Shown one piece after another: positions 33,203-42,138 of a DNA stretch of 64,000 nucleotides. How positions within the stretch are numbered: the stretch's first letter is position 1; the number at the start of each line of letters is the position of its first letter. The DNA is taken from positions 310,001 to 374,000 of the forward strand of contig NZ_JAIPPU010000001.1 of NCBI RefSeq assembly GCF_026646375.1, read 5' to 3'. The notes under the pieces are model-generated. The model did not search any database, had not been told where the DNA came from, and worked only from the letters and a program-made list of their open reading frames with translations. A program made the translations under genes and the position numbers. This DNA comes from Acetobacterium wieringae. GTDB lineage: Bacteria; Bacillota; Clostridia; Eubacteriales; Eubacteriaceae.

Positions 33203-33963
33203 CATTTTAGGGTTAAGACAATGGGGCAATGATCAGAACCCATTACGTCATCGAGAATATCGGTGCCAATAACTTGGGGCATCAGGTTTTTGGACACGAA
33301 GAAGGAATCGATCCGCCACCCGGCGTTGTTGGCACGCGCATTGAAGCGGTAGGACCACCAACTGTATTTGATTTCTTCGGGATGTTGCACCCGCCAGCTG
33401 TCAATCATGCCGATACTGAGGAAATCATCGATCCAGGCCCGTTCTTCCGGCAGAAAACCGGAGCGCTTGGCATTTTCCTTGGGGTTTTTTAAATCAATTT
33501 CCCGATGGGCGATGTTGATATCCCCACCGACAATGACGTTTTTACCAGCTGCTAATAGTTCGTTCACATCTTTTTGCAGGCAGCGGTTGAAGTCCATTTT
33601 ATAAGCAAGCCGCGCATCATCTTTCTGACCGTTGGGAAAATAGATATTATAGAGGATGAAATCCGGGTATTCCATAATAATCGTGCGGCCCTCATTGTTA
33701 AAGGTTGGATCGGATAGACCGGTGCGGATGGTCAGGGGCGCTCGTTTATAATAAACCGCTGTGCCACTATAACCTTTTTTTTCACCGGAATGAAAATAGG
33801 CAGAGTAGCCGGGGATATTAAGCAGATCGTCCTCCAGCTGATGGTCATGGGCCTTGGTTTCCTGAATGCAAAGAATATCCGGATTGGCTGCTTCAATAAA
33901 GGGCAGAAAGCCTTTTTGGGCGGCTGCTCGGATGCCGTTGACGTTCCACGAGATAATCTTCAT
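33202..33963 (-). CDS. xth: Exodeoxyribonuclease III / AP endonuclease (ExoA type)
   Basis: A 253-residue endonuclease/exonuclease/phosphatase-fold enzyme of base-excision repair. Motifs: SWNVNGIRAA at the start, CIQETKAHD, GYSGTAVYYK, GGDINIAHREIDLKNP, and the C-terminal GSDHCPI with the catalytic His. It cuts at abasic sites and removes 3' blocks. The stop codon touches the terminator stem shared with murE. Confidence 0.95.
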   Translation of the reverse strand: MKIISWNVNGIRAAAQKGFLPFIEAANPDILCIQETKAHDHQLEDDLLNIPGYSAYFHSGEKKGYSGTAVYYKRAPLTIRTGLSDPTFNNEGRTIIMEYPDFILYNIYFPNGQKDDARLAYKMDFNRCLQKDVNELLAAGKNVIVGGDINIAHREIDLKNPKENAKRSGFLPEERAWIDDFLSIGMIDSWRVQHPEEIKYSWWSYRFNARANNAGWRIDSFFVSKNLMPQVIGTDILDDVMGSDHCPIVLTLK

Positions 33964-34123
33964 ATGTTACCTTCCTATTTGATTAATAATATAAGTAGTT
34001 ATTTTAAACTGAGATGATCAAATTGTCAAAATTTTGCAAACCTGCAGTTTCTGGTTCGTAGGAGTAAGCATTGCTCGCCCGGTAATCAGCACGATTTTGG
34101 TCTGGTAGCAATTTGGGAGTCGT

Positions 34124-36028
34124 TTACTCGCCTTTTTCGAGAGATTCGAGGGTTTCGAGCCGATCCATGATGGCCAGCAGTTCATCTTCGAGTACAGCCT
34201 TCTCGTTGGCCAGCTCCTCTAAGACGGTGTAATCCCTGGTGATTTCTGACAGCTTCTGGGTGACAAAATCCAGTCGTTGATCTTTGGCTTCAAGATCCAG
34301 AAGCAGTGCTTCCTGCTCTCGTTTTTCCTTGTAGGTCAGCCCCGGCTTGCGGGTTTTTGTTTTTTCACTGAGGCATGGTTGGTTTTTTTTAGCTGGCAGA
34401 TTGGGGTTTTCGCTTTTGGTGTTTAATCCGGTTAAGGGGTGCTTATTAATAAAATCCGAATAATTACCGGTTTGGGTAGTGATCTGACCCTTGCCGTCAA
34501 AAGAAAAAATCTGTTCACAGGTACGATCCAGAAAATAACGGTCATGGGAAACGGTCAATACCGAACCCTGGAACTCGTCGAGATAGGCTTCCAGAATCGT
34601 CAAGGTGTCAATGTCCAGATCGTTGGTGGGTTCATCAAACAGCAATACGTTAGGAGCCATCATCAGAATTCCCAGCAGATAGAGCCGGCGCCGTTCGCCG
34701 CCGGAAAGTTCGGAAATATAGACCCACTGGCTATTTTTATCAAACAGAAAAAGCTCCATCATTTGAGCGGCGGTGACGGTTTCACCCCGAGAATTTTCCA
34801 TGACTTCGGCTTTCTCCCGAATATAATCAATGGCCCGGAGGCTCAGATCCATATCCTCTGATTCCTGGGAAAAATAACCGAGCTTGACAGTATCCCCCAG
34901 TGTAATGGTGCCGTCATCTGGCTTAAGCTTTCCGGCCAAAAGATTGAGCAGTGTCGATTTGCCATAACCGTTTTTTCCGATGATGCCAATCCGTTCGCTG
35001 GGACCGAGAATCATTGAAAAATCGCTGATAATTTTCTGGGGGCCAAAGGACTTGCTTAAATGCTCAATTTCAATGACTTTTTTACCCAGCCGGGAAAAGC
35101 CCACTGAGATTTCCAGCTGGCTTTCGGACAGATCGGTGGACTGTTCTTTGATCTCTTCAAAACGCAAAATTCGGGCTTTCTGCTTGGTGGTTCGGGCCCG
35201 GGCACCCCGCCGGATCCAAGCCAGTTCCCGGCGGTAGAGGTTTTGGCGCTTGGCTTCGATGGCGGTTTGAGCTTCCCGGCGGATCGCTTTCTGTTCTAAA
35301 AAAGCTGAGTAATTGCCGCTGTATTCATAGAGCTGACCTTTGTCCAGTTCAATGGTTCGGGTCGCCACCCGATCTAAAAAATAGCGGTCATGGGTCACCA
35401 TCAGCAGGGCACCTTTGCGGTTTAACAGGTAGTTTTCCAGCCAGGCAATGGTGTCGTTATCAAGGTGATTGGTCGGCTCATCGAGAATCAGCAGATCACA
35501 CGGTTTTAGCAGGGCCGAGGCCATGGCCACCCGTTTGCGCTGGCCACCGGAAAGCTGGCCGATTTTTTTATGATAGTCGTGAATACCGAGTTGCGACAGG
35601 ATCGTTTCGACCTGGGATTTGAGATTCCAGAGGTTTTCGTCATCAATGCGCTGAGACAGTGACAGCAGCCGTTTTTGCAGAACAGCATCTTCCGGCGAAT
35701 CATCAAGCACCGCCAGCGTGGCTTCATAGTCCCGAACCAGGTTCATTTCCGGTGAGGTGGCACAAAAGACCTGGGAAAGCACCGTGGTATCAGGGTCCAG
35801 ATCGGGATCCTGGGGTAGAATTTCGACCCGCTTGGTGCCGAAAAACTTAACCGCACCGGCATCGGGGCTATCGAGCTTTCCGATAATCTTAAGCAGTGAG
35901 GTTTTACCGGATCCGTTGACCCCAATCACCCCGATCTTGTCGGTATCGGCGATAGAAAAAGAAATATCATGAAAAAGGGTTTTAACCCCATAGGTTTTTT
36001 TTAAGTTTTCAATACTGGCAATATTCAT
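34124..36028 (-). CDS. uup: ABC-F ATPase, Uup-like
   Basis: A 634-residue soluble protein with two ABC ATPase domains and no membrane part. Walker A motifs are GVNGSGKTS (first) and GKNGYGKST (second); signatures are LSGGQRKRVAMA and LSGGERRRLYL; Walker B regions are LLILDEPTNHLD and LLFDEPTNDLD. A charged linker of about 60 residues follows the second domain, then a C-terminal coiled coil (about 560-630), as in Uup. ABC-F proteins act on ribosomes or branched DNA. I start at the ATG at 36028 with AAAGGACGAG upstream. Confidence 0.93.
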   Translation of the reverse strand: MNIASIENLKKTYGVKTLFHDISFSIADTDKIGVIGVNGSGKTSLLKIIGKLDSPDAGAVKFFGTKRVEILPQDPDLDPDTTVLSQVFCATSPEMNLVRDYEATLAVLDDSPEDAVLQKRLLSLSQRIDDENLWNLKSQVETILSQLGIHDYHKKIGQLSGGQRKRVAMASALLKPCDLLILDEPTNHLDNDTIAWLENYLLNRKGALLMVTHDRYFLDRVATRTIELDKGQLYEYSGNYSAFLEQKAIRREAQTAIEAKRQNLYRRELAWIRRGARARTTKQKARILRFEEIKEQSTDLSESQLEISVGFSRLGKKVIEIEHLSKSFGPQKIISDFSMILGPSERIGIIGKNGYGKSTLLNLLAGKLKPDDGTITLGDTVKLGYFSQESEDMDLSLRAIDYIREKAEVMENSRGETVTAAQMMELFLFDKNSQWVYISELSGGERRRLYLLGILMMAPNVLLFDEPTNDLDIDTLTILEAYLDEFQGSVLTVSHDRYFLDRTCEQIFSFDGKGQITTQTGNYSDFINKHPLTGLNTKSENPNLPAKKNQPCLSEKTKTRKPGLTYKEKREQEALLLDLEAKDQRLDFVTQKLSEITRDYTVLEELANEKAVLEDELLAIMDRLETLESLEKGE

Positions 36029-36165
36029 TGACTCGTCCTTTATGTTTTCATTTTGCTGATATTTTATCATAAATTGGGGGATCTTGGAAAAACTTTACAA
36101 AAAGTCCTGAAAATAGTATTATGTAGTCATTACGATTCGAAAAAGATTAAAGTGGGGTGAACAGA

Positions 36166-36639
36166 ATGATGTTGGGTAAAACCGTTTTTATTGCAAAAAG
36201 TGCCGATGTAGTGGGTAAAGTAAAGCTGGGTAATTTCATCTCGGTATGGTTTCAAGCGGTCATCCGGGGGGATGTGGACAGTATCACCATTGGCGATCGC
36301 ACCAATATTCAGGATGGGACGGTGGTGCATGTGGCCCCGGGTTACCCTACGGTCATCGGTGCCGGCGTGAGTATTGGTCACAATGCCATTATTCACGGCT
36401 GCGAAATCGGGGATAATGTTCTGATCGGGATGGGAGCCATAATTCTTAATGGCGCCAAAATCGGCGACAATTCCATTGTTGGTGCCGGTTCGCTGGTGAC
36501 CCAGGGCAAGGTCTTTCCGCCTAACTCCCTCATTATGGGCAGCCCGGCTAAGGTCGTTCGGGAGTTGAAGTCGGAAGAAATTCAGAGCATTCGGGACAAC
36601 GCCGAAGAATATCTGGATACCATGAAAGGCTACATGTAG
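36166..36639 (+). CDS. Gamma-carbonic-anhydrase-like hexapeptide-repeat protein
   Basis: A 157-residue left-handed beta-helix protein with repeated hexapeptides (VIGAGVSIGHNAIIHGCEIGDNV). The three metal histidines of the gamma-carbonic anhydrase family are present in VVHVAPG and SIGHNAIIHGC. YrdA/PaaY-like proteins may hydrate CO2 or act as thioesterases; the choice cannot be made here. I prefer the ATG at 36166, eight bases after AGTGGGG, over the GTG at 36157. Confidence 0.9.
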   Translation: MMLGKTVFIAKSADVVGKVKLGNFISVWFQAVIRGDVDSITIGDRTNIQDGTVVHVAPGYPTVIGAGVSIGHNAIIHGCEIGDNVLIGMGAIILNGAKIGDNSIVGAGSLVTQGKVFPPNSLIMGSPAKVVRELKSEEIQSIRDNAEEYLDTMKGYM

Positions 36640-36662
36640 ACCGCTGAGCCCTGAATGCCATT

Positions 36663-36690
36663 AAAAAAAGACCCAAGGGGTCTTTTTTAG
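36663..36690. terminator. Bidirectional terminator
   Basis: AAAAAAAGACCC and GGGGTCTTTTTT form a stem between convergent genes. Confidence 0.85.
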
Positions 36691-36694
36691 ATGG

Positions 36695-37189
36695 TTAAAA
36701 CTTGACTGGGGTCAGGCGAAAGCGTTCCAGTGGTTTGTGCAAAATGGTGACCAGGACAACCCCAAATACGCCCTGCAATAGGCTAAACGGGACGTTGACC
36801 AGTGGGCCGGCAATATTGCCGTACATGATCACTTCTGCAATGTAGTAAACCGCTGTCATCGCAATTACTGCCGGGAACATCCCAAGGAGGATGTTTTTGT
36901 CAGGGAAGCGCTTCATCAGATAGCCAAAAATAAAGGCCATTGAGCCTTTGGCAATAAAGGTTGGCAACACATAGGCTCCATAACCGCCAAAATAGTCAGC
37001 GCTGGCCGAGCCGATGGCGGCAGCAATCAGACCGCCCCAGGGCCCCAGAATATAGGCAGATAACAGTACCGCTCCATCGCCAGGATGGATGTACCCAGTC
37101 GGTAGGGGAATCTTGATCAGGGAGGTCATGATGAAAGTCAGGGCCATCATCAATGCCGTGTAGGTGATTTTTCTGGTTTGTTCGTTCAT
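36695..37189 (-). CDS. ECF transporter substrate-binding (S) component, PF07155-like
   Basis: A 164-residue membrane protein with about five helices. The start TRKITYTALMMALTFI and the segment HPGDGAVLLSAYILGPWGGLIAAAIGS are typical of vitamin-binding S components. The bound vitamin (pyridoxine, HMP, folate or other) cannot be read. The energising A/A'/T subunits are not in the window. I start at the ATG at 37189 with GAGGAAAT upstream. The 120-nt leader shows no riboswitch that I recognise. Confidence 0.85.
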   Translation of the reverse strand: MNEQTRKITYTALMMALTFIMTSLIKIPLPTGYIHPGDGAVLLSAYILGPWGGLIAAAIGSASADYFGGYGAYVLPTFIAKGSMAFIFGYLMKRFPDKNILLGMFPAVIAMTAVYYIAEVIMYGNIAGPLVNVPFSLLQGVFGVVLVTILHKPLERFRLTPVKF

Positions 37190-37302
37190 TTTATTTCCTC
37201 GTTTTCTAAAAAATGCCAGGCACTTGCAAAATGGATTAAGATTGCGCAATCATTATGGATGAAGACAGGCCATAGCGGCCAGGTGTTTTTGCAATTACCG
37301 AT

Positions 37303-37340
37303 AAAAAATACTAAGCCGCAGAAAACCGTTGGCTTAGTAT
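37303..37340 (-). terminator. Terminator of the Thr-rich anchored protein gene
   Basis: On the minus strand ATACTAAGCC pairs with GGCTTAGTAT and is followed by TTTTTAT. Confidence 0.85.
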
Positions 37341-37410
37341 AGAATTATCCCATATTATTTTTAGAATTCAAGGGTTTGAATGACCTGATTTTATTAAAAA
37401 TCTGACCCCA

Positions 37411-38004
37411 TCAAACCTGCTCAATAAAGATACTGACAGCGCTCACGCCGGGAAGATCGGTTTTATCCGGATTATTTGGGGAAATGGTCAGGCTGATGGT
37501 ATAGCCACTGACCGTTCCCTTTAAATTGGTGGATTCAGAAACGGTTTCCTCGGTATAATCCGGGGCGACAGCCAGCAGGCTCTGGTAAAAACTGAGGATT
37601 TCATCAGTGGAAAAATCCGAAACGTAGGCCGCTTTCCAGCCTGGTTTGCCCGCAGCGGTGGTGATCTGGTTCGATTCGGAGACGGTAGTTACGCCATACA
37701 GCGGAACCATCTGGATGGGATAATTGCCAGCCAGCAGATTGGCTTCATCAACATAGAGATCGGCCTGATTTTGGGAAATGACCGTTTGCATTTCCTGGGG
37801 CACCACAACAGCAGTGGTAGCGGTAGTATCCGGCAGGTTATTTTTAATTTGTTCAGGCTGTTTAGTAGTAGTTGTTGTTTCTTCAGCGGTTGTTTTTTCA
37901 CCGGTCGTTTTTTCATCACCCATCAGCTTTGGGATCATAAAGATGGCGCCAGCAACTAGAACCCCAATCAGGACAACTGAAAGAATAATATAACGTATTT
38001 TCAT
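37411..38004 (-). CDS. Membrane-anchored extracytoplasmic protein with Thr-rich linker
   Basis: I do not recognise this 197-residue protein. It has one N-terminal membrane anchor (YIILSVVLIGVLVAGAIFMI, residues 4-23), a Thr-rich linker (about 33-65), then a globular domain (about 70-197) outside the membrane containing YVSDFSTDEILSFYQSLL and beta-rich stretches. The ribosome site AAGGAG is strong. It stands alone with its own terminator. Confidence 0.75.
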   Translation of the reverse strand: MKIRYIILSVVLIGVLVAGAIFMIPKLMGDEKTTGEKTTAEETTTTTKQPEQIKNNLPDTTATTAVVVPQEMQTVISQNQADLYVDEANLLAGNYPIQMVPLYGVTTVSESNQITTAAGKPGWKAAYVSDFSTDEILSFYQSLLAVAPDYTEETVSESTNLKGTVSGYTISLTISPNNPDKTDLPGVSAVSIFIEQV

Positions 38005-38150
38005 AATGACTCCTTTTTGGAAATGGATGGATCAATGGGAAACGGCGGTAGTCACATCGTTTTATTTCCCGTTGATCTGTGTAACGAATGAACAATTGAT
38101 CTTCATTATACCCTATATTCTTAATTTTTTGAATAAACATTTCAAAAAAC

Positions 38151-38179
38151 TTGATTTTATTAAGGATATTGGATAGAAT
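38151..38179 (+). promoter_or_regulatory. Promoter of the ileS T-box transcript
   Basis: TTGATT (38151-38156), a 17-bp spacer and TAGAAT (38174-38179). Confidence 0.75.
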
Positions 38180-38249
38180 ATAAAACAGACCTTTTTACTT
38201 TAAATCGTTATTAACTATTGTATTAAACAAACTAAAAAGATAAATGTCA

Positions 38250-38490
38250 GGATAAGGACGCTGTGGGGAATGCTTTAACAGAGAGACAATCACTTCGGTG
38301 AAAGATTGTCAAAAGATACCTCAGAGAGATCACCTTTGAACAGGATTTCTGAAGACTTAAGTTGACCATTGGTTAATTAAGCTTAGGAAACCCCGGGGAA
38401 TCGTTAACTTCATGGAGTGGGCAGTTTGCTGCCAACTTGGGTGGTACCGCGATTTTTCGTCCCTTGGATTTTTCAGGGGGCGTTTTTTGT
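38250..38490 (+). promoter_or_regulatory. T-box riboswitch controlling ileS
   Basis: The T-box sequence GGGTGGTACCGCG lies at 38439-38451, followed by the terminator CGTCCCTTG/CAGGGGGCG (38458-38482) and TTTTTT. Upstream is a stem I region with an AGAGAGAC element. Candidate Ile specifier codons are ATC at 38329-38331 and ATT at 38345-38347; I cannot decide without folding. Uncharged tRNA-Ile would stabilise the antiterminator and allow ileS expression. Confidence 0.9.
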
Positions 38491-38587
38491 GTTGAGCGAG
38501 TCTGGTGTGATCACATGCTTATTACTTAAGAGTAGAAGATAAACAATGCAGTTATGTAACTAAGAGAGACTGAATGGAGGTATAAAT

Positions 38588-41500
38588 ATGGCGCAGTTTA
38601 AAACATTAATAGAAGGAAAAGTTGGCGACAGAGAAGATGCAATCTCAAAACAATGGGAAACGATGAATCTGTTGCAGCAGAGTATTGATAACCGGGCGGG
38701 GAAACAGGACTTTGTCTTTTATGAGGGGCCCCCAACGGCTAACGGACGTCCCGGAATCCACCATGTGTTGGCTCGGACCTTAAAAGATACGGTCTGTAAA
38801 TATAAGGTTATGGATGGCTATCGGGTGCTTCGCAAAGGTGGTTGGGATACCCATGGCCTGCCGGTGGAAATTGAAGTGGAAAAACAGCTGGGATTGTCCA
38901 GTAAACCGGAAATTGAAGCCTATGGCATTGATAAGTTCAACGAAAAATGTAAGGAGTCAGTCTTTAATTACGAAGGCCAATGGAAGGAAATGAGCCGCAA
39001 AATGGGTTATTTCATTGATATGGAAGACCCTTACATTACGCTGGATAACAATTATATTGAATCGGTCTGGTGGATTCTCGATAAATTCAATAAAGAAGGG
39101 TTTCTCTATGAAGGGCATAAGATCATGCCCTATTGCCCCCGCTGTGGTACCGGTCTGGCCTCCCACGAGGTCGCCCAGGGCTATCAGGAAATCAAAAGCA
39201 ACACCGTCGTCGCCGCCTTTAAACGCAAGGATGCCAACGAATACTTTTTAGTCTGGACCACCACCCCCTGGACGCTGGCAGCCAATGTGGCGCTGGCTGT
39301 TCATCCCGAGGCCGATTACATCAAAGCCCGCAGCGATGGTGAAGTTTATATCTGTGCCAAGGTGCTGGCGCCCAAACTGCTGGGCGATGACTATGAAATC
39401 ATTGAAGAAATGAAGGGAAAAGCCCTTGAATACGTTGAATATGAACAGCTGATGCCCTTTGTAAGACCTGATAAAAAAGCTTTTTTTGTCACCTGTGCCG
39501 ACTATGTCACCACCGAAGATGGTACCGGGATTGTGCATATCGCCCCGGCCTTTGGGGAAGATGACTACAAGGTTGGCCGTGCCTACCATCTGCCGGTACT
39601 GCAGCCGGTGGCCGAGGACGGTAAATATACCGACACCCCCTGGAAGGGTCAGTTTGTTATTGATGCTGATCTTGATATCATCAAATGGTTAAAGGCCGAA
39701 GGCAAACTGTTCAAAAAAGAAAAGGTACTGCATAATTATCCCCATTGCTGGCGCTGTAAAACCCCCTTATTATACTATGCTAAACCAAGCTGGTATATTG
39801 AAATGACCAAGATCAAAGATACCCTGATTGAAAATAATAACGGGGTCGAGTGGTACCCGGATTTTGTCGGTGAAAAACGTTTTGGAAACTGGCTGGAAAA
39901 CCTCAACGACTGGGCGATCTCGAGAAGTCGCTACTGGGGAACCCCGCTGCCGGTGTGGCGCTGTGATGCGTGCGGCAAGCTGGAAACCGTTGGTTCCCGG
40001 AAAGAACTGGTGGAACGGGCCATTGAGGCGATTGACGAAAACATAGAGCTACACCGTCCTTATGTGGATGATGTGCATTTCACCTGCCCCGATTGCGGCC
40101 AGACGATGACCCGGGTCAAAGACGTTATCGATTGCTGGTTTGATTCCGGTTCGATGCCCTTTGCCCAGTATCATTATCCCTTTGAAAACAAAGAACTGTG
40201 GGAAGAACAATTCCCGGCTGATTTTATCTGTGAAGGGATTGACCAGACCCGGGGCTGGTTCTATTCATTACTGGCGATTTCTTCCTTTGTCACCGGTAAA
40301 GCGCCCTATAAAAAAGTGCTGGTCAATGACCTGATCCTCGATGCCGACGGCCAGAAAATGTCGAAATCCCGGGGTAATACGGTTGATCCCTTTGAAATGT
40401 TTTCTGAGTATGGGGCGGATGCGCTGCGTTGGTATCTGCTTTATGTTTCGCCGGCCTGGACACCAACCCGTTTTGATGTCAAGGGGATCAAAGAAGTGCA
40501 AAGTAAATTCTTTAATACCCTGAAAAACACCTATCATTTCTTTGCCCTTTATGCCAATACCGATAACATCGATCCGAGAGAATTTTTTGTCCCCTATGCC
40601 GAGCGTCCGGAAATCGATGCCTGGATTCTTTCTAAATACAACCGCCTGGTTAAAGAAGTGCGCGAAGAAATGGACGTCTTTGATCTGACCAAAGCGGTTA
40701 AAAAAATCCAGAACTTTGTTAATGAAGATTTATCCAACTGGTACATCCGTCGGAACCGTCGCCGCTTCTGGGGGACTGAACTAACTGAAGATAAAAAAGC
40801 TGTTTACAACACCACCTGGGAAGTGCTGGAAGGGGTGGTTCGGCTGTGTGCCCCCTTTGCGCCATACATCACCGAAGAACTGTATCAGAAGTTGACCGAT
40901 GGGGTTTCGGTCCATCTGGCCGATTATCCCACCGTCAATGAAGCGCTGATTCAGGATGCCATCGAAGAACCGATGGATCTGGTACGGGAACTGGTCAGCC
41001 TCGGTCGTGGTGCCCGGGAAGAAGCCCAGATCAAGGTGCGTCAGCCGCTATCCAAGATCATTGTCGATGGCAAGTACCGGGAAACCCTTGGCGATCTCTG
41101 CGTCCTGATTGAAGAGGAATTGAATATTAAAAAAGTCGTCTTTGAAGACAATCTTGGCGACTTTATGAACTATGCCTTAAAACCCGACTTTAAGGTCGCC
41201 GGCCCGATTCTTGGTAAAAATGTCAAGCTGCTGGGCAAGGCTCTGGCTTCAGTGGAAGCCAGTGACGTGGTGGCCAAGCTGGAAGCGGATGGCAGTTTTG
41301 TGATTGAGCTGGATGGGGAAAGCATTGAACTGCGTAAAGATTTCATCGATATCCGAATTTCGGCTAAAGAAGGCTTTAATGTCCAGATGTTTAACAACAA
41401 GTTTATCATTCTCGATACCAGCCTGAATCAGGATTTACTCGACGAAGGCTGTGCCCGGGAATTTGTCTCCCGGATTCAGCAGCTTCGAAAATCCAATGGC

Positions 41501-41686
41501 TATGAAGTGATGGATCGGATTGACATTACCTACAGCAGCGACGAAGCGATGGCTCGGGCCATTGCCATCTATCGCGATTTTATCATAACCGAAACTCTGG
41601 CCAATGCGATCACGGTTAAAACCGGAGTCGGTGAAAGCTTTAATTTAAATGGCCACGATACTTGGATTGAACTTCAGAAAAAATAA
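38588..41686 (+). CDS. ileS: Isoleucyl-tRNA synthetase, type 2 (eukaryote-like), GXHH motif
   Basis: A 1032-residue class Ia synthetase. The Rossmann signature reads PTANGRPGIHHVLA, so the usual HXGH is replaced by G56-I-H-H59. The second motif KMSKS is present (GQKMSKSRGN). The editing domain (about 190-400), the PCRCG/CW-type zinc-like cysteines, the tRNA-binding helices (NEDLSNWYIRRNRRRFW) and a long C-terminal part follow. Length and sequence style fit IleRS2. Expression is under a T-box. The ATG follows GGAGG. Confidence 0.96.
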   Translation: MAQFKTLIEGKVGDREDAISKQWETMNLLQQSIDNRAGKQDFVFYEGPPTANGRPGIHHVLARTLKDTVCKYKVMDGYRVLRKGGWDTHGLPVEIEVEKQLGLSSKPEIEAYGIDKFNEKCKESVFNYEGQWKEMSRKMGYFIDMEDPYITLDNNYIESVWWILDKFNKEGFLYEGHKIMPYCPRCGTGLASHEVAQGYQEIKSNTVVAAFKRKDANEYFLVWTTTPWTLAANVALAVHPEADYIKARSDGEVYICAKVLAPKLLGDDYEIIEEMKGKALEYVEYEQLMPFVRPDKKAFFVTCADYVTTEDGTGIVHIAPAFGEDDYKVGRAYHLPVLQPVAEDGKYTDTPWKGQFVIDADLDIIKWLKAEGKLFKKEKVLHNYPHCWRCKTPLLYYAKPSWYIEMTKIKDTLIENNNGVEWYPDFVGEKRFGNWLENLNDWAISRSRYWGTPLPVWRCDACGKLETVGSRKELVERAIEAIDENIELHRPYVDDVHFTCPDCGQTMTRVKDVIDCWFDSGSMPFAQYHYPFENKELWEEQFPADFICEGIDQTRGWFYSLLAISSFVTGKAPYKKVLVNDLILDADGQKMSKSRGNTVDPFEMFSEYGADALRWYLLYVSPAWTPTRFDVKGIKEVQSKFFNTLKNTYHFFALYANTDNIDPREFFVPYAERPEIDAWILSKYNRLVKEVREEMDVFDLTKAVKKIQNFVNEDLSNWYIRRNRRRFWGTELTEDKKAVYNTTWEVLEGVVRLCAPFAPYITEELYQKLTDGVSVHLADYPTVNEALIQDAIEEPMDLVRELVSLGRGAREEAQIKVRQPLSKIIVDGKYRETLGDLCVLIEEELNIKKVVFEDNLGDFMNYALKPDFKVAGPILGKNVKLLGKALASVEASDVVAKLEADGSFVIELDGESIELRKDFIDIRISAKEGFNVQMFNNKFIILDTSLNQDLLDEGCAREFVSRIQQLRKSNGYEVMDRIDITYSSDEAMARAIAIYRDFIITETLANAITVKTGVGESFNLNGHDTWIELQKK

Positions 41687-41708
41687 AAAATAGAAAAACG
41701 TGGATGTC

Positions 41709-41795
41709 AATAAACTACCGGTCCGACCAATTGTTAATCTGTTGTCCGCTCCGATGCGTACAACATAATGTAATAATTGTCGGTTCTGGGTTATC
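41709..41795. repeat. Palindromic interspersed repeat, copy B (87 bp)
   Basis: Second copy of the element at 240-358, in the same orientation, sharing AATAAACTACCG...CCGACCAATTGTTAATC at the left and AATTGTCGGT(T/A)CTGGGTTATC at the right. It lacks the inner 32-bp hairpin of copy A, and starts 22 bp past the ileS stop. Confidence 0.75.
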
Positions 41796-41815
41796 GTTTA
41801 TGACAGTTTGAACGA

Positions 41816-41910
41816 CAGCAGGTGATATACTCCTCTTATAGTGAACAGTTTAAATAAAAGAACTGTTTATTTTAAGGACGAGCATATCACCTTGATGCTG
41901 TTTTTTTTTT
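41816..41910 (+). terminator. Nested hairpin with T10 tract after ileS
   Basis: Outer arms CAGC-AGGTGATAT (41816-41828) and ATATCACCT-TGAT-GCTG (41884-41900) enclose an inner AACAGTT/AACTGTT hairpin and are followed by ten T. It works as a terminator in form, but is much larger than usual and may be a structured RNA. Confidence 0.6.
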
Positions 41911-41958
41911 GTTGAAATTTGTACGTTGAGGGTAAAAAAAGAATGGAATCAAAAAAAG

Positions 41959-41986
41959 TTGACAAATGTCAAATTTTTTTTAATAA
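41959..41986 (+). promoter_or_regulatory. Candidate flagellin promoter
   Basis: TTGACA (41959-41964) in the near-palindrome TTGACAAATGTCAA, a 16-bp spacer and TAATAA (41981-41986). No sigma-28 (TAAA-N15-GCCGATAA) promoter is apparent. Confidence 0.4.
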
Positions 41987-42138
41987 AAGCTTATGTAATT
42001 AGCCGGTTTGACCGATATATAACGAAATGCGAATGTTGAATATGGGTATTTATCAGGAAGTGTCATTTTAACGAATTCACTTCGTATTTTTAAACGATCA
42101 TGATTATCAGGTAATTCAGTGAGGAAGGAGGTGACCAA

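Noticed and set aside
37200-37300. Riboswitch in the ECF S-component leader
   Set aside because: I looked for THF, TPP, preQ1 and cobalamin cores and found none; only the upstream gene's terminator is clear.
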